Notes under the pieces: generated by a model
Databases searched by the model: none
Told to the model about the DNA's origin: nothing
Seen by the model: the letters and a program-made list of their open reading frames with translations, nothing else
Assembly: GCF_027460265.1 (NCBI RefSeq)
Contig: NZ_JAPZBC010000001.1
Coordinates: 4,285,501 to 4,349,500, forward strand
DNA length: 64,000 nucleotides
DNA from: Streptomyces sp. WMMC940
Lineage (GTDB): Bacteria > Actinomycetota > Actinomycetes > Streptomycetales > Streptomycetaceae
Reading direction: 5' to 3'
Position numbers and translations under genes: made by a program
In this document: piece after piece, positions 8,700 to 17,192 of the stretch
How positions within the stretch are numbered: position 1 is the first letter of the stretch
Layout: every line of letters begins with the position of its first letter

Positions 8700-9848
8700 T
8701 CAGCTCCTCAGAAGCAACGCCGAAGTCGGGACACCCTCGCCCGCCGTCACCAGACACGTCGACGCGTCCGGCACCTGAGCCGTGGAGGCACCGCGCAACT
8801 GCTTCACGCCCTCGTTGATCAGGTTGAAGCCGTGGACGTACGCCTCGCTGAGCCCGCCGCCCCCGGTGTTGAGCGGCAGCCGACCGCCGATCTCCAGGGC
8901 GCCTCCCTCGGTGAACGGCCCGCCCTCCCCGCGCTCGCAGAAGCCGTATCCCTCCAGTGACAGCGGGATCAGGGGGGTGAACGCGTCGTATACCTGGGCG
9001 ACATCGACGTCCTGCGGCCCGAGGTCGGCGGTCTTCCACAGCTGCCGGGCCGCGGTCCAGGCGGGCCCGGTCAGCGGGTCGTCGTTCCAGTAGTTGACCA
9101 TGCCGTGGTGCTGGGCGGGCAGACCCTGGGCGACGGAGTGGATGTAGACGGGCCGGTGGCGGCAGTCGCGGGCGCGCTCGGCGCTGACGACGACGCAGGC
9201 GAGCGCCCCGTCCGTCTCGAGGCAGTTGTCGAAGAGGCACAGGGGTTCGCTGATCCAGCGGGCCGTCATGTACATCTCGCGGGTCAGCGGCCGGTCGTAC
9301 ATGATCGCGGCCGGGTTCTGGTTGGCGCGGTTGCGGCAGGCGAGGGCGACGTTGAACAAGTGGTCGCGGGTGGCGCCGTACTCGTGCATGTAGCGCCGGG
9401 TGAGCATGCCGATCTCGTCCGCCGGCCGCAGCAGCCCGAAGGGCCGGGTCCACTGCCCGGGGGTGGGCAGTTGTACGGAGGTGTTCTTCCAGGGGCGGGG
9501 TCCGGAGCCGCGCTTCCGGGAGCGCCAGGCGACGCCGACGGAGGCCTGCCCGGTGGCGATGGCCGCGGCGAGGTGGGCGACGGTCGCGCAGGAACCGCCG
9601 CCGCCGTATCCGGCCTTGCTGAAGAAGGTGACGTCTCCCGCACCGATCGCCTTGGCGATCTCGACCTCGTCGGTCTCCTCCATGGTGTAGGAGGCGAAGG
9701 CGTCGACCTCGGCGGGGCTCACTCCGGCGTCGTCGAGCGCGGCGAGGATGGCCCGGCAGGCCAGGGTCCGCTCGGGTTCGAGGAGGTGTTTCGCGAAGGC
9801 GGTCTGCCCGATTCCGGCTATCGCGGTCGCGTCCTTGAGGGTCGCCAT
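8700..9848 (-). CDS. Thiolase-fold lipid-transfer protein (Ltp2/SCP-x type)
   Basis: 382 residues, typical of the non-decarboxylating thiolase-like lipid-transfer group. It begins KDATAIAGIGQTAFAKHLLEPERTLACRAILAALDDAG, has the active-site region YGGGGSCATVAHLAAAIATGQA, in which Cys aligns with the thiolase nucleophile, and later DVAQVYDAFTPLIPLSLEGYGFCERGEGG and LNTGGGGLSEAYVHGFNLINEGVKQLRG, with the catalytic His. In actinomycetes these act with a DUF35 protein as a retro-aldolase or thiolase on steroid or branched acyl-CoAs. A palindromic operator (9870-9884) lies in the promoter shared with the divergent acyl-CoA ligase. Confidence 0.88.
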   Translation of the reverse strand: MATLKDATAIAGIGQTAFAKHLLEPERTLACRAILAALDDAGVSPAEVDAFASYTMEETDEVEIAKAIGAGDVTFFSKAGYGGGGSCATVAHLAAAIATGQASVGVAWRSRKRGSGPRPWKNTSVQLPTPGQWTRPFGLLRPADEIGMLTRRYMHEYGATRDHLFNVALACRNRANQNPAAIMYDRPLTREMYMTARWISEPLCLFDNCLETDGALACVVVSAERARDCRHRPVYIHSVAQGLPAQHHGMVNYWNDDPLTGPAWTAARQLWKTADLGPQDVDVAQVYDAFTPLIPLSLEGYGFCERGEGGPFTEGGALEIGGRLPLNTGGGGLSEAYVHGFNLINEGVKQLRGASTAQVPDASTCLVTAGEGVPTSALLLRS

Positions 9849-9869
9849 GCGGGGGAGCGTACAGCTAAT

Positions 9870-9884
9870 CTGACGGGTAGTCAG
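9870..9884. promoter_or_regulatory. Regulon palindrome, copy a (CTGACGGGTAGTCAG)
   Basis: This CTGAC-N5-GTCAG palindrome is in the 72-bp gap between the divergent thiolase (start 9848) and acyl-CoA ligase (start 9921). It matches the consensus CTGACGNNNCGTCAG of five other sites except at one inner base (A for C at position 10). Geometry and length fit a TetR-type operator. It is placed to control both divergent units. Confidence 0.65.
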
Positions 9885-9920
9885 CTAGTGGGACGCAGTC
9901 GAGGGCGGGAGGTTCGGGCT

Positions 9921-11501
9921 ATGCGCGGCGACCTGGAGTGGGGCTCCATCCCGAGGCTGGTGAGGAGCGCCGCGGAGCGCCACGGCGACCGGGAGGCGGT
10001 GGTCGAGGGCCGTAACCGGGTGAGCTACGCCGAGCTGGGCGAACGCGTCGAACGTGCGACCGCCGCCTGTGTCGCCGCGGGCGTGGAACCGGGCGACCGG
10101 GTGGCCGTCTGGGCGCCGAACACGCTCGAGTGGATCGTCTCCGCGCTGGGCGCGGTGTCGGCCGGCGCGGTGCTCGTGCCCCTCAACACCCGGTTCAGGG
10201 GTACGGAGGCGGCGTACGTCCTGGCCCGGTCCCGGGCGAAGCTGCTGTTCGTCACCGGCACGTTCCTCGGCACCTCGTACGTGGCCTCATTGCGGCGCGC
10301 CGAGGTCGAACTGCCGTATCTGGAGCAGGTGGTGGTGTTCGCGGACAGTGCGCCGGAGGACTACCGCACCTGGAAGGACTTCCTCGCGGGCGGGGACGGG
10401 GTGCCGGTGTCCCGGGTGCGTGCCCGGGCGGACGCGGTGGCGCCGTCGGCCCCGTCGGACATCGTCTTCACCTCGGGCACGACGGGGGCGCCGAAGGGCG
10501 CGGTGATCACTCATGCGCAGACGCTGCGCTGCTATGCGGTCTGGGCGGAGCTGGCGGGCCTGCGGCGGGGGGACCGCTATCTCATCGTGAACCCGTTCTT
10601 CCACACCTTCGGCTACAAGGCGGGGATCGTGGCGTGTCTGATGCGGGGTGCGACGATGGTGCCGCAGCCGGTGTTCAGCGTGGACACGGTGCTGGCGAAC
10701 ATCGCGTCCGAGCGGATCTCGGTCCTGCCGGGCCCGCCGACGCTCCACCAGTCCCTGCTGGACCATCCGGCCCGGGACGCGTACGACCTGTCGGCGCTGC
10801 GGCTGGTGGTCACGGGGGCGGCCGTGGTGCCGCTGCGTCTCGTGGAGCGCTTGCGGGAGGAGTTGCGCATCGGGACGGTGCTCACGGCCTACGGGCTGTC
10901 GGAGGCGTCGGGCATCGTGACGATGTGTCGGCGCGGGGACGACCCGGCCACGATCGCGTCGACGTCGGGGCGTGCCATTCCGGGCACGGAGGTGCGGGTC
11001 GGGGCCGGGCCGGGGGAGCCGGGGGAGCCGGGGGAGATCCTGGTGCGCGGCCACAACGTGATGCGGGGCTACTTCGAGGACCCGGCGGCCACGGCGGAGG
11101 CGGTCGACGCGGACGGCTGGCTGCACACGGGCGATGTGGGGGTCCTCGACGCGGCGGGGAACCTGCGGATCACCGACCGGATCAAGGACATGTTCGTCGT
11201 GGGCGGCTTCAACGCGTATCCGGCGGAGATCGAGCAACTCCTGGGCGTGCATCCGGATGTGGCGGACGTAGCGGTGATCGGCGTGCCGGACGGGCGGCTG
11301 GGCGAGGTGGGGAAGGCGTACGCGGTGCGCCGGGCGGGTTCGACGCTGACGGCGGACGATCTGATCGCCTGGGCGCGGCGGGAGATGGCGAACTACAAGG
11401 TGCCGCGGTCGGTGGAGTTCGTCGCGGAGCTGCCGAGGAACGCGAGCGGCAAGGTGCTGAAGACGGAGCTGCGGGCGCGCGCCGAGGCGCACGCCCGCTG
11501 A
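9921..11501 (+). CDS. FadD3-like acyl-CoA synthetase (AMP-forming)
   Basis: 526 residues, full length for an ANL-superfamily acyl-CoA ligase. P-loop motif DIVFTSGTTGAPKGAVITH; A5-type motif TAYGLSEASG; Asp of the hinge region in GWLHTGDVGVLDAAGNLRITDRIKDM; C-terminal catalytic Lys in PRNASGKVLKTEL. The sequence resembles the group annotated FadD3, which activates HIP (a steroid ring remnant) in mycobacteria, but substrate cannot be read from motifs. ATG 9921 follows GGGAGG. It is divergent from the thiolase unit with a shared operator, which suggests that it supplies the CoA ester those enzymes consume. Confidence 0.88.
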   Translation: MRGDLEWGSIPRLVRSAAERHGDREAVVEGRNRVSYAELGERVERATAACVAAGVEPGDRVAVWAPNTLEWIVSALGAVSAGAVLVPLNTRFRGTEAAYVLARSRAKLLFVTGTFLGTSYVASLRRAEVELPYLEQVVVFADSAPEDYRTWKDFLAGGDGVPVSRVRARADAVAPSAPSDIVFTSGTTGAPKGAVITHAQTLRCYAVWAELAGLRRGDRYLIVNPFFHTFGYKAGIVACLMRGATMVPQPVFSVDTVLANIASERISVLPGPPTLHQSLLDHPARDAYDLSALRLVVTGAAVVPLRLVERLREELRIGTVLTAYGLSEASGIVTMCRRGDDPATIASTSGRAIPGTEVRVGAGPGEPGEPGEILVRGHNVMRGYFEDPAATAEAVDADGWLHTGDVGVLDAAGNLRITDRIKDMFVVGGFNAYPAEIEQLLGVHPDVADVAVIGVPDGRLGEVGKAYAVRRAGSTLTADDLIAWARREMANYKVPRSVEFVAELPRNASGKVLKTELRARAEAHAR

Positions 11502-11508
11502 ACGCACC

Positions 11509-11547
11509 GCGGCCGCGGCGGCTCCCCCTCCGCGCCGCCGCGGCCGC
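11509..11547. terminator. Strong bidirectional hairpin between acyl-CoA ligase and afsS
   Basis: GCGGCCGCGGCGGC (11509-11522) and its exact complement GCCGCCGCGGCCGC (11534-11547) form a 14-bp perfect stem with an 11-nt loop. It starts 7 bases after the ligase stop and lies 17 bases beyond the afsS stop on the other strand, an ideal position for a shared terminator. Confidence 0.65.
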
Positions 11548-11563
11548 ACCCCGTCGTGTGCGG

Positions 11564-11881
11564 TCAGGGCTTCGGTGGGGCGGGGACGTGGTTGTCCATC
11601 GTGGTGATGGGGCCGTCCTTGGGTGGGGCGGGGACGTGGTTGTCCATCGTGGTGATGGGGCCGCCGTCCTTGGGTGGGGCGGGGACGTGGTTGTCCATCG
11701 TGGTGATGGGGCCGTCCTTGGGTGGGGCGGGGACGTGGTTGTCCATCGTGGTGATGGGGCCGTCCTTGGGCGGGGCGGGGACGTGGTTGTCCATCGTGGT
11801 GATGGAGCCGTCCTTGGGCGGGGCCGGCACGTGGTTGTCCATCGTGGTGAAGGTCTCGTCGCTCTTCTGTGCTTCGCTCAT
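11564..11881 (-). CDS. afsS: AfsS: small repeat-containing activator of antibiotic production, expanded to six repeats
   Basis: 105 residues: a short head (MSEAQKSDETF) followed by six near-identical units TTMDNHVPAPPKDG(P)I, spaced mostly 15 residues apart, ending PPKP. S. coelicolor AfsS (63 aa, from memory) has three units with the same T-x-D-N-H-x-P-x-P core, so the identity is clear. Position agrees too: directly downstream of afsR, same strand. AfsS is the target through which AfsR-P stimulates secondary metabolism and links it to nutrient stress; its biochemical activity is unknown. At DNA level the units are a ~45-bp minisatellite with almost no synonymous divergence, suggesting recent expansion. 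ATG 11881 follows GGGGAGCAG. Confidence 0.93.
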   Translation of the reverse strand: MSEAQKSDETFTTMDNHVPAPPKDGSITTMDNHVPAPPKDGPITTMDNHVPAPPKDGPITTMDNHVPAPPKDGGPITTMDNHVPAPPKDGPITTMDNHVPAPPKP

Positions 11882-11918
11882 CGTCTGCTCCCCGTAGTGT
11901 CTCGGATCCGGTCGGTGA

Positions 11919-11958
11919 CGCCCGTTCGGCGACTCCCCCGTGGGTCGCCGAACGGGCG
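11919..11958 (-). promoter_or_regulatory. Perfect 15-bp hairpin in the afsS leader
   Basis: CGCCCGTTCGGCGAC (11919-11933) pairs with GTCGCCGAACGGGCG (11944-11958) around a 10-nt loop. It lies 38 nt upstream of the afsS ATG and downstream of the presumed afsS promoter, so it should be in the 5' UTR. A second, smaller stem (CTCACC/GGTGAG, 11970-11986) precedes it. It could be an attenuator, or a terminator of afsR read-through if afsS has a further promoter downstream. Confidence 0.6.
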
Positions 11959-12025
11959 CCTCGGGACCGCTCACCTTAGTGGTGAGTCCCCCGTGACCCG
12001 TCTGCCCCCCGATGTGACGGACCGA

Positions 12026-12066
12026 TGAGTACGAGAGTGCCGTGCCGGCATAAACAAACGCTGAAC
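12026..12066 (-). promoter_or_regulatory. Putative afsS promoter with AfsR/PhoP-type direct repeat
   Basis: Reading the minus strand, GTTCAGCGTTT (12066-12056) is followed without a gap by GTTTATGCCGG (12055-12045): two 11-nt direct-repeat units of the PHO-box type (consensus core GTTCA). In S. coelicolor AfsR and PhoP compete for such a site over the afsS -35 region. A TACTCA -10 hexamer (12031-12026) lies 18 nt after GTTTAT (12055-12050), so the second unit overlaps the -35. The repeat starts 19 bp after the afsR stop codon. Confidence 0.6.
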
Positions 12067-12084
12067 GTGCGGGTCGGGGGTCCG

Positions 12085-15048
12085 TCAGGCGGCGGCGAGG
12101 GGTGTGAGCAGGGCGCGCACCTGGTCCGCGTCGGACACGCCGAGTTGTTCGTAGACGGACAGGGCTTCCCGCCAGCAGGCGCGTGCGCGGTCGGTCTGGC
12201 CGAGGGTGTCGAGGGCGCGGCCGAGGAGGGTGAGGACGTTGCCGCGCATGCGGTCGCCGCCGATGCAGCCGCCTGCGAGGGCCTGTTCGGCGTGCTGGGC
12301 GGCGATGGCCGGTTTGCGGGCCTTGAGCTGGGCCTCGGCCATGCGGAAGTGGGTGGTGCCCTCCCACAGGCGCTGGCGGTCGTCGGCGAACATGCGCAGG
12401 GCGTCGCCGAACTGTTCCAGGGCTTCCGCATGCCGTCCCGCGTGGGTGAGGGCGACGCCGAGGGCGTAGCGGCCGTTGGCGAGGCGCACGGTGATGCCCA
12501 TGCCGTCGTAGATGGCGATGCCCTGCTGGGCGAGGTCTATGGCGCTGGCGGTGCGGCCGAGGAGGAGGTGGACGCGGGAGAGGTTGCACAGGGCGCTGGC
12601 GGCGCCGACGAGGTTGGCGTCGGCGCGGAAGCCTTCGACGGCTTTGAGGAGGTGCTCCTCGGCCTGTTCGTAGCGTTCCTGGACGATGGCGATGATGCCG
12701 CGGTCGTTGTCGGACCAGGGGACGGGGGCGTGGTCGCCGGTGCCGGACGCGAGGGTGCGGGCACGGGTCGCTTCGTCGTCGGCCTCGTCGTAGCGTCCCG
12801 CCACGAGGTGGACGCTGGTCAGGGTCGTTCGTGCGCGTCCTTCCGCGTGGGCGTCGCCCGACGCGCGTGCGGCCTCGCGTGCGGCGAGGGCGGCGGATTC
12901 GTACTGCTTGCTGTTGGCTCCGGACTCGGCGAGGTCCTTGGCGGCCCACAGCAGGTCGACGGCTCGGCGCAGCCGGGTGCCGACGAAGGACTGGCGGGCG
13001 CAGGCGAGGAGGGAGTTGGCCTCGCGGTAGAGCCAGTCGAGGGCTTCGTGGCGGTCGGTGAAGGCGAGTCCGGCGTAGACGGTGGAGGCGAGGTGGTCGA
13101 CGAGCCGGTCGCCGGGGCGTTCGAGGGCGAAGACGCGGGCCGTGGTGGCGAGGTAGAAGTCCAGCAGGCGGGACAGGGCGGCTTCGCGCTCCGCGGGGGG
13201 TTGTTCGTCGCGTTCGGCGCAGGCACGCGCGTAGAGGCGGACGAGGTCGTGGAAGCGGTAGCGGCCGGGGGCGGCGGATTCGAGGAGTGAGGTGTCGACG
13301 AGGGCTTCGAGGAGGTCCTCGGTGTCGTGTTCGGGGAGTCCGAGGGTGGCCGCGGCGGCGGTGAGGGAGATGTCGGGGCCGTCGGCGAGGCCGAGGAGGC
13401 GGAAGGCGCGGGCCTGGGCGGGTTCGAGCTGGCCGTAGCCGAGTTCGAAGGTGGCCTTGACGGCGAGGTCGCCGGCCTGGAGTTCGTCGAGTCGGCGGCG
13501 TTCGTCGGCGAGTTTGGCGGCGAGGACGGACACGGTCCAGGTGCGGCGGGCGGCGAGGCGGGAAGCGGCGATGCGGATGGCGAGGGGGAGGAAGCCGCAG
13601 GCGCCGACGACGTCGAGGGCGGCTTCGCGTTCGGCTGTGACGCGTTCTTCGCCGACGATGCGGGTGAAGAGCTGGAGGGCTTCGTCGGGGGACATGACGT
13701 CGAGGTCGACGAGGTGGGCTCCGGCGAGGTCGACCATGCGGACGCGGCTGGTGACGAGGGCGGCGCAGCCGGCGGTGCCGGGCAGCAGGGGCCGGATCTG
13801 GGCGGCGTCGCGTGCGTTGTCGAGGAGGACGAGGACGCGGCGGCCGTCGAGGAGGGAGCGGAAGAGGGCGGCGCGTTCGTCGAGGGTGTCGGGGATGGCG
13901 GTGTCGGCGGTGCCGAGGGCGCGGAGAAAGGCGCCGAGGACGGTGTCGGGTTCGGCGGCGCGGGCGCCGGCGCCCTGGAGGTCGACGTAGAGCTGCCCGT
14001 CGGGGAAGTGGGGTTTGGCTTCGTGGGCGACGTGGACGGCGAGGGTGGTCTTGCCGACGCCGCCGATGCCGGCGAGGGCGGAGACGGCCATGACGGAGCC
14101 TTCGGCGGAGGCGAGGCGTCGGCCGAGTTCGCGGACGAAGGAGGTGCGGCCGGTGAAGTCGGGGACGGTGGCGGGGAGCTGGGCGGGCCGTGCGGGTTGG
14201 GGGGTGGTGGGGGCGGGCTGTTCGGCGGGGCGGGCGAGTTCGGCGTCGGCCTGGAGGATGCGCTGCTGGAGGGCGGCGAGTTCGGGTCGGGGGTCGACGC
14301 CGAGTTCGTCGGCGAGGAGTCGCCGGGTGTCGGCGTAGACGGCGAGTGCCTCGGCCTGGCGTCCGCTGCGGTAGAGGGCGAGCATCAGGAGTTCGCGCAG
14401 GCGTTCGCGCAGGGGGTGTGCGGCGGTGAGGGCGGTGAGTTCGGAGACGGCTTCGGCGTGGCAGCCGACGTCGAGGTCGAGTTCGAGGCGGGTCTCCAGG
14501 AGTTGGAGGCGCCATTCCTCGAGGCGGGCGCGCTGGGTCTCGGCGTAGGGGCCGGGGACGGAGGCGAGTGGTTCGCCGTCCCAGAGGCCGAGGGATTGGT
14601 TGATGAGGGCGCGGGCGTGGCAGCGGTCGCCGCCGGCGCGTGATTTCTCGGCTTCGGCGACGAGTTCCTGGGCGATTTGGAGGTCGAGGGTGTCGGCGGG
14701 GATGCGGATGGCGTATCCGCCGGATTCGCTGACGAGGACGCCGGGGTCGAGGATCTTGCGCAGGCGTGAGGCGTAGGTGCGTACGGCTGCGAGGGCCTGG
14801 GAGGGCGGGTCCTCGCCCCAGATGGCGTCGATGAGTTCGGCGGCGGTGGCGGTGCGGCCCTCGCGGAGGAGGAGGGCGGCGAGGAGGGCGCGCTGCTGGG
14901 GTGAGCCGGGGGGCAGGGCCTGTCCGGATCGCCAGGCGCGGACGGGCCCGAGCACGCTGAAGCGCAGGTGCCGGTCGTCGTCCGACGGGTCCGGAGTCCG
15001 CGGCTCCGGAATGTGTGGCTGTGCGGAGGGCCCGTCCTCGCGGTGCAT
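12085..15048 (-). CDS. afsR: AfsR: SARP-type transcriptional activator with NB-ARC and TPR domains
   Basis: 987 residues, matching S. coelicolor AfsR (993, from memory). Order of domains: OmpR/SARP winged helix (about 28-115, with RFSVLGPVRAWRSG and LIDAIWGEDPPSQALAAVRTYASRLRK), BTAD (about 117-265), NB-ARC with P-loop GIGGVGKTT at 327-335, Walker B RVLVLLDNARD and GFLPLAIRIAASRL, then a helical TPR region to the end. AfsR is phosphorylated by AfsK, binds the afsS promoter and has ATPase activity that is needed for activation. ATG 15048 follows GGGGGTAG. afsS lies downstream on the same strand; afsK is 6.5 kb away, across a catabolic cluster. Confidence 0.95.
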   Translation of the reverse strand: MHREDGPSAQPHIPEPRTPDPSDDDRHLRFSVLGPVRAWRSGQALPPGSPQQRALLAALLLREGRTATAAELIDAIWGEDPPSQALAAVRTYASRLRKILDPGVLVSESGGYAIRIPADTLDLQIAQELVAEAEKSRAGGDRCHARALINQSLGLWDGEPLASVPGPYAETQRARLEEWRLQLLETRLELDLDVGCHAEAVSELTALTAAHPLRERLRELLMLALYRSGRQAEALAVYADTRRLLADELGVDPRPELAALQQRILQADAELARPAEQPAPTTPQPARPAQLPATVPDFTGRTSFVRELGRRLASAEGSVMAVSALAGIGGVGKTTLAVHVAHEAKPHFPDGQLYVDLQGAGARAAEPDTVLGAFLRALGTADTAIPDTLDERAALFRSLLDGRRVLVLLDNARDAAQIRPLLPGTAGCAALVTSRVRMVDLAGAHLVDLDVMSPDEALQLFTRIVGEERVTAEREAALDVVGACGFLPLAIRIAASRLAARRTWTVSVLAAKLADERRRLDELQAGDLAVKATFELGYGQLEPAQARAFRLLGLADGPDISLTAAAATLGLPEHDTEDLLEALVDTSLLESAAPGRYRFHDLVRLYARACAERDEQPPAEREAALSRLLDFYLATTARVFALERPGDRLVDHLASTVYAGLAFTDRHEALDWLYREANSLLACARQSFVGTRLRRAVDLLWAAKDLAESGANSKQYESAALAAREAARASGDAHAEGRARTTLTSVHLVAGRYDEADDEATRARTLASGTGDHAPVPWSDNDRGIIAIVQERYEQAEEHLLKAVEGFRADANLVGAASALCNLSRVHLLLGRTASAIDLAQQGIAIYDGMGITVRLANGRYALGVALTHAGRHAEALEQFGDALRMFADDRQRLWEGTTHFRMAEAQLKARKPAIAAQHAEQALAGGCIGGDRMRGNVLTLLGRALDTLGQTDRARACWREALSVYEQLGVSDADQVRALLTPLAAA

Positions 15049-15195
15049 CGCTACCCCCTGCCGGTACCGCCTTCGTCCCGCTTCGTTCCGCTCGTGTCGC
15101 GGGTTCGCCCCCGACAGTCTGCCTTGTGTGGGCCTGCCTCGTCAGCAAGGGGTGACGCTCTGCACAGGATCTGCGGGTTCCCGTCCACCGATGAG

Positions 15196-15210
15196 CTGAC
15201 GATCCGTCAG
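15196..15210. promoter_or_regulatory. Regulon palindrome, copy b (CTGACGATCCGTCAG)
   Basis: Perfect CTGACG-N3-CGTCAG palindrome, ending 21 bp before the amidohydrolase ATG at 15232, so it should overlap the promoter or transcription start of that gene. Confidence 0.72.
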
Positions 15211-15231
15211 ATCGGCGCTACCGTGGGAGAC

Positions 15232-16452
15232 ATGGAGACCTTCCCGAAGATCATCTCGGTGGACGACCACACGGTGGAGCCTCCCGGCGTCTGGCGGGAC
15301 CGGCTCCCGTCGAAGTACCGGGACAGCGGCCCCCGTGTCGTCCGCGCGCCGCTGAAGGAGATGACGTTCCTCGGTGGCAGGTTCGCCCCCGTCATGGGGG
15401 CGCCGGGCGACGAGGGGCCGGTGGGGGACTGGTGGGTGTACGGGGATCTGCGCCGGCCGCTGACCAGGCTCGACACCGCCGTCGGCTATGACCGCGACGA
15501 GATCAGGCTCGAGGTCATCACGTACGAGCAGATGCGGCCTGGTTCGTACAGCGTGCCGGACCGGCTGGCCGACATGGACGTCAACCACGTCCAGTCCGCC
15601 CTGTGCTTCCCCACCTTCCCGCGCTTCTGCGGCCAGACGTTCACCGAGGCGAAGGACCGTGAGCTGGGGCTGCTCGGGGTGCGCGCCTACAACGACTGGA
15701 TGGTGGAGGAGTGGTGCGGGCCCGAGGCGCGGGGCCGGCTGATCCCGCTCACCCTGATCCCGCTCTGGGACGCGGAGCTCGCCGCCGCGGAGGTGCGGCG
15801 CAACGCGGCGCGCGGGGTGCGGGCGGTGGCGTTCTCCGAGATACCCCCGCACCTGGGCCTTCCGTCCGTCCACACCGACGCGTGGGACCCGTTCCTGGCG
15901 GCCTGCGACGAGACCGGCACGGTCGTGGCCATGCACATCGGCTCCTCCTCCCGGATGCCGTCGACGTCCGCCGACGCCCCGCCCGCCGTCGGCTCCACCA
16001 TCACCTTCGCCAACTGCTGCTTCTCGATGGTCGACTGGCTGATGAGCGGCAAGTTCGAACGCTTCCCGAATCTGCGGGTCATGTACGCGGAGGGCCAGAT
16101 CGGCTGGATCCCGTACATCCTGGAGCGCGCGGACGTGGTGTGGGAGGAGAACCGAGGCTGGGGCGGTGTCGCCGACAAGGTGCTGCGTCCGCCCTCGGAA
16201 CTCTTCGCCGGGCACGTCCACGGCTGCTTCTTCGACGACGCCTTCGGCCTCCGGAACCTCGACGCGATCGGCGTCGGCAACGTCCTGTACGAGACGGACT
16301 ACCCGCACTCGGACTCCACCTGGCCCAAGTCCCGCGAGGTCGGCGAGGCGCAGATGGGGCATCTGGCGCCCGACGTGGTGGAGCGGATCGTGCGCGGCAA
16401 CGCCATCGAGCTGCTGGGGCTGACGGAGGACGGGCTCTGGGCCGGACCGTGA
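15232..16452 (+). CDS. Amidohydrolase family protein (amidohydrolase-2, TIM barrel)
   Basis: 406 residues. Begins FPKIISVDDHTVEPPGVW, where the D-H pair stands for the N-terminal metal ligands, followed by LADMDVNHVQSALCFPTFPRFCGQTF, AMHIGSSSRMPSTSADAPP (metal-ligand His), RVMYAEGQIGWIPYILERADVVWEENRGW and the C-terminal YETDYPHSDSTWP (catalytic Asp region). This is the ACMSD-like group of metal-dependent hydrolases/decarboxylases. In actinomycete catabolic clusters such proteins occur with LLM oxidoreductases and CoA enzymes, as here. The reaction cannot be fixed. ATG 15232 is supported by GGGAGA upstream and by operator copy b. Confidence 0.85.
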   Translation: METFPKIISVDDHTVEPPGVWRDRLPSKYRDSGPRVVRAPLKEMTFLGGRFAPVMGAPGDEGPVGDWWVYGDLRRPLTRLDTAVGYDRDEIRLEVITYEQMRPGSYSVPDRLADMDVNHVQSALCFPTFPRFCGQTFTEAKDRELGLLGVRAYNDWMVEEWCGPEARGRLIPLTLIPLWDAELAAAEVRRNAARGVRAVAFSEIPPHLGLPSVHTDAWDPFLAACDETGTVVAMHIGSSSRMPSTSADAPPAVGSTITFANCCFSMVDWLMSGKFERFPNLRVMYAEGQIGWIPYILERADVVWEENRGWGGVADKVLRPPSELFAGHVHGCFFDDAFGLRNLDAIGVGNVLYETDYPHSDSTWPKSREVGEAQMGHLAPDVVERIVRGNAIELLGLTEDGLWAGP

Positions 16453-16531
16453 TCGGCCGGCGCGGACGGGCGTACGGCCCTCGCGGTCGATGGCGTGGAC
16501 ATCGGCCCGTGACCGCCGCCACCATCGGGAC

Positions 16532-16945
16532 ATGACGCTCACTCCGGCCGAAGCCGACAAGATCCTCGCCGACAACTTCGCCCCCTGGGTGCTCGACCTC
16601 GGGCTGACCGTGGTCGGGACGGGCGAACTGCACGCCGTCCTGCGCCTGCCGTGGACGGACCGGCTGGCCCGGGAGGGCGGTGCCCTGTCCGGCCAGGCGC
16701 TGATGGCGGCGGCCGACACCGCCACGGTGATCGCCGTGTCCTCGGCCCGGGGCGCCTTCGTCCCCATGACGACGGTCCAGCAGTCGACGACGTTCCAGCG
16801 GGCGGTGGCCGGCGCGGACGTCCTCGTCGACGCCCGGATCTCCAAGCTGGGACGGCGCATGGCGTTCGCCGACATCACGATGACGGCGCACGGCACCGAG
16901 GAGCCCGCCGCACGCGCCTCGACCGTGTACGCGTTGCTCGGGTAG
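16532..16945 (+). CDS. PaaI-type hotdog-fold thioesterase
   Basis: 137 residues, the standard single-hotdog length. Contains the family pattern EGGALSGQALMAAADTATVIAVSSARGAFVPMTTVQQSTTFQRAV, with the acidic residue and Ser/Gln near the CoA site, and DVLVDARISKLGRRMAFADITM. Members hydrolyse acyl- or aryl-CoA thioesters, which suits a CoA-based degradation block. It begins 79 bp after the amidohydrolase stop on the same strand and may share its transcript. The ribosome site before ATG 16532 is weak (TCGGGAC). Confidence 0.8.
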   Translation: MTLTPAEADKILADNFAPWVLDLGLTVVGTGELHAVLRLPWTDRLAREGGALSGQALMAAADTATVIAVSSARGAFVPMTTVQQSTTFQRAVAGADVLVDARISKLGRRMAFADITMTAHGTEEPAARASTVYALLG

Positions 16946-17192
16946 GGCCGTCGCCGCTCGGGTAGGGCCGTCTAGGGTTCTGCTGTCGGGTCCGCTGTCG
17001 GGTTCCGGGCCTGCAGGTTCGGGCCTGCAGGTCCGGCCGTCCGGCGGAGCCCGCCCCCGTGTTGCGCGGCTCCACGGGGGCGGGCAACGCCGGGAGCGGG
17101 GAACGGCGTTGCCCGCCGGGTCCGGCCCGCGGACGGGCGCCGTCCGCGGTGTGTCGTGGGGGAGGCGGCGGGAGGGCCGCGGGAGAGTGGGA

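Noticed and set aside
11564..15148. A 1194-residue open frame on the minus strand through afsS and afsR
   Set aside because: It is the Arg/Pro-rich shadow of afsR in another frame, joined to the true afsS frame. The real starts (afsR 15048, afsS 11881) have ribosome sites and family-typical sequence.
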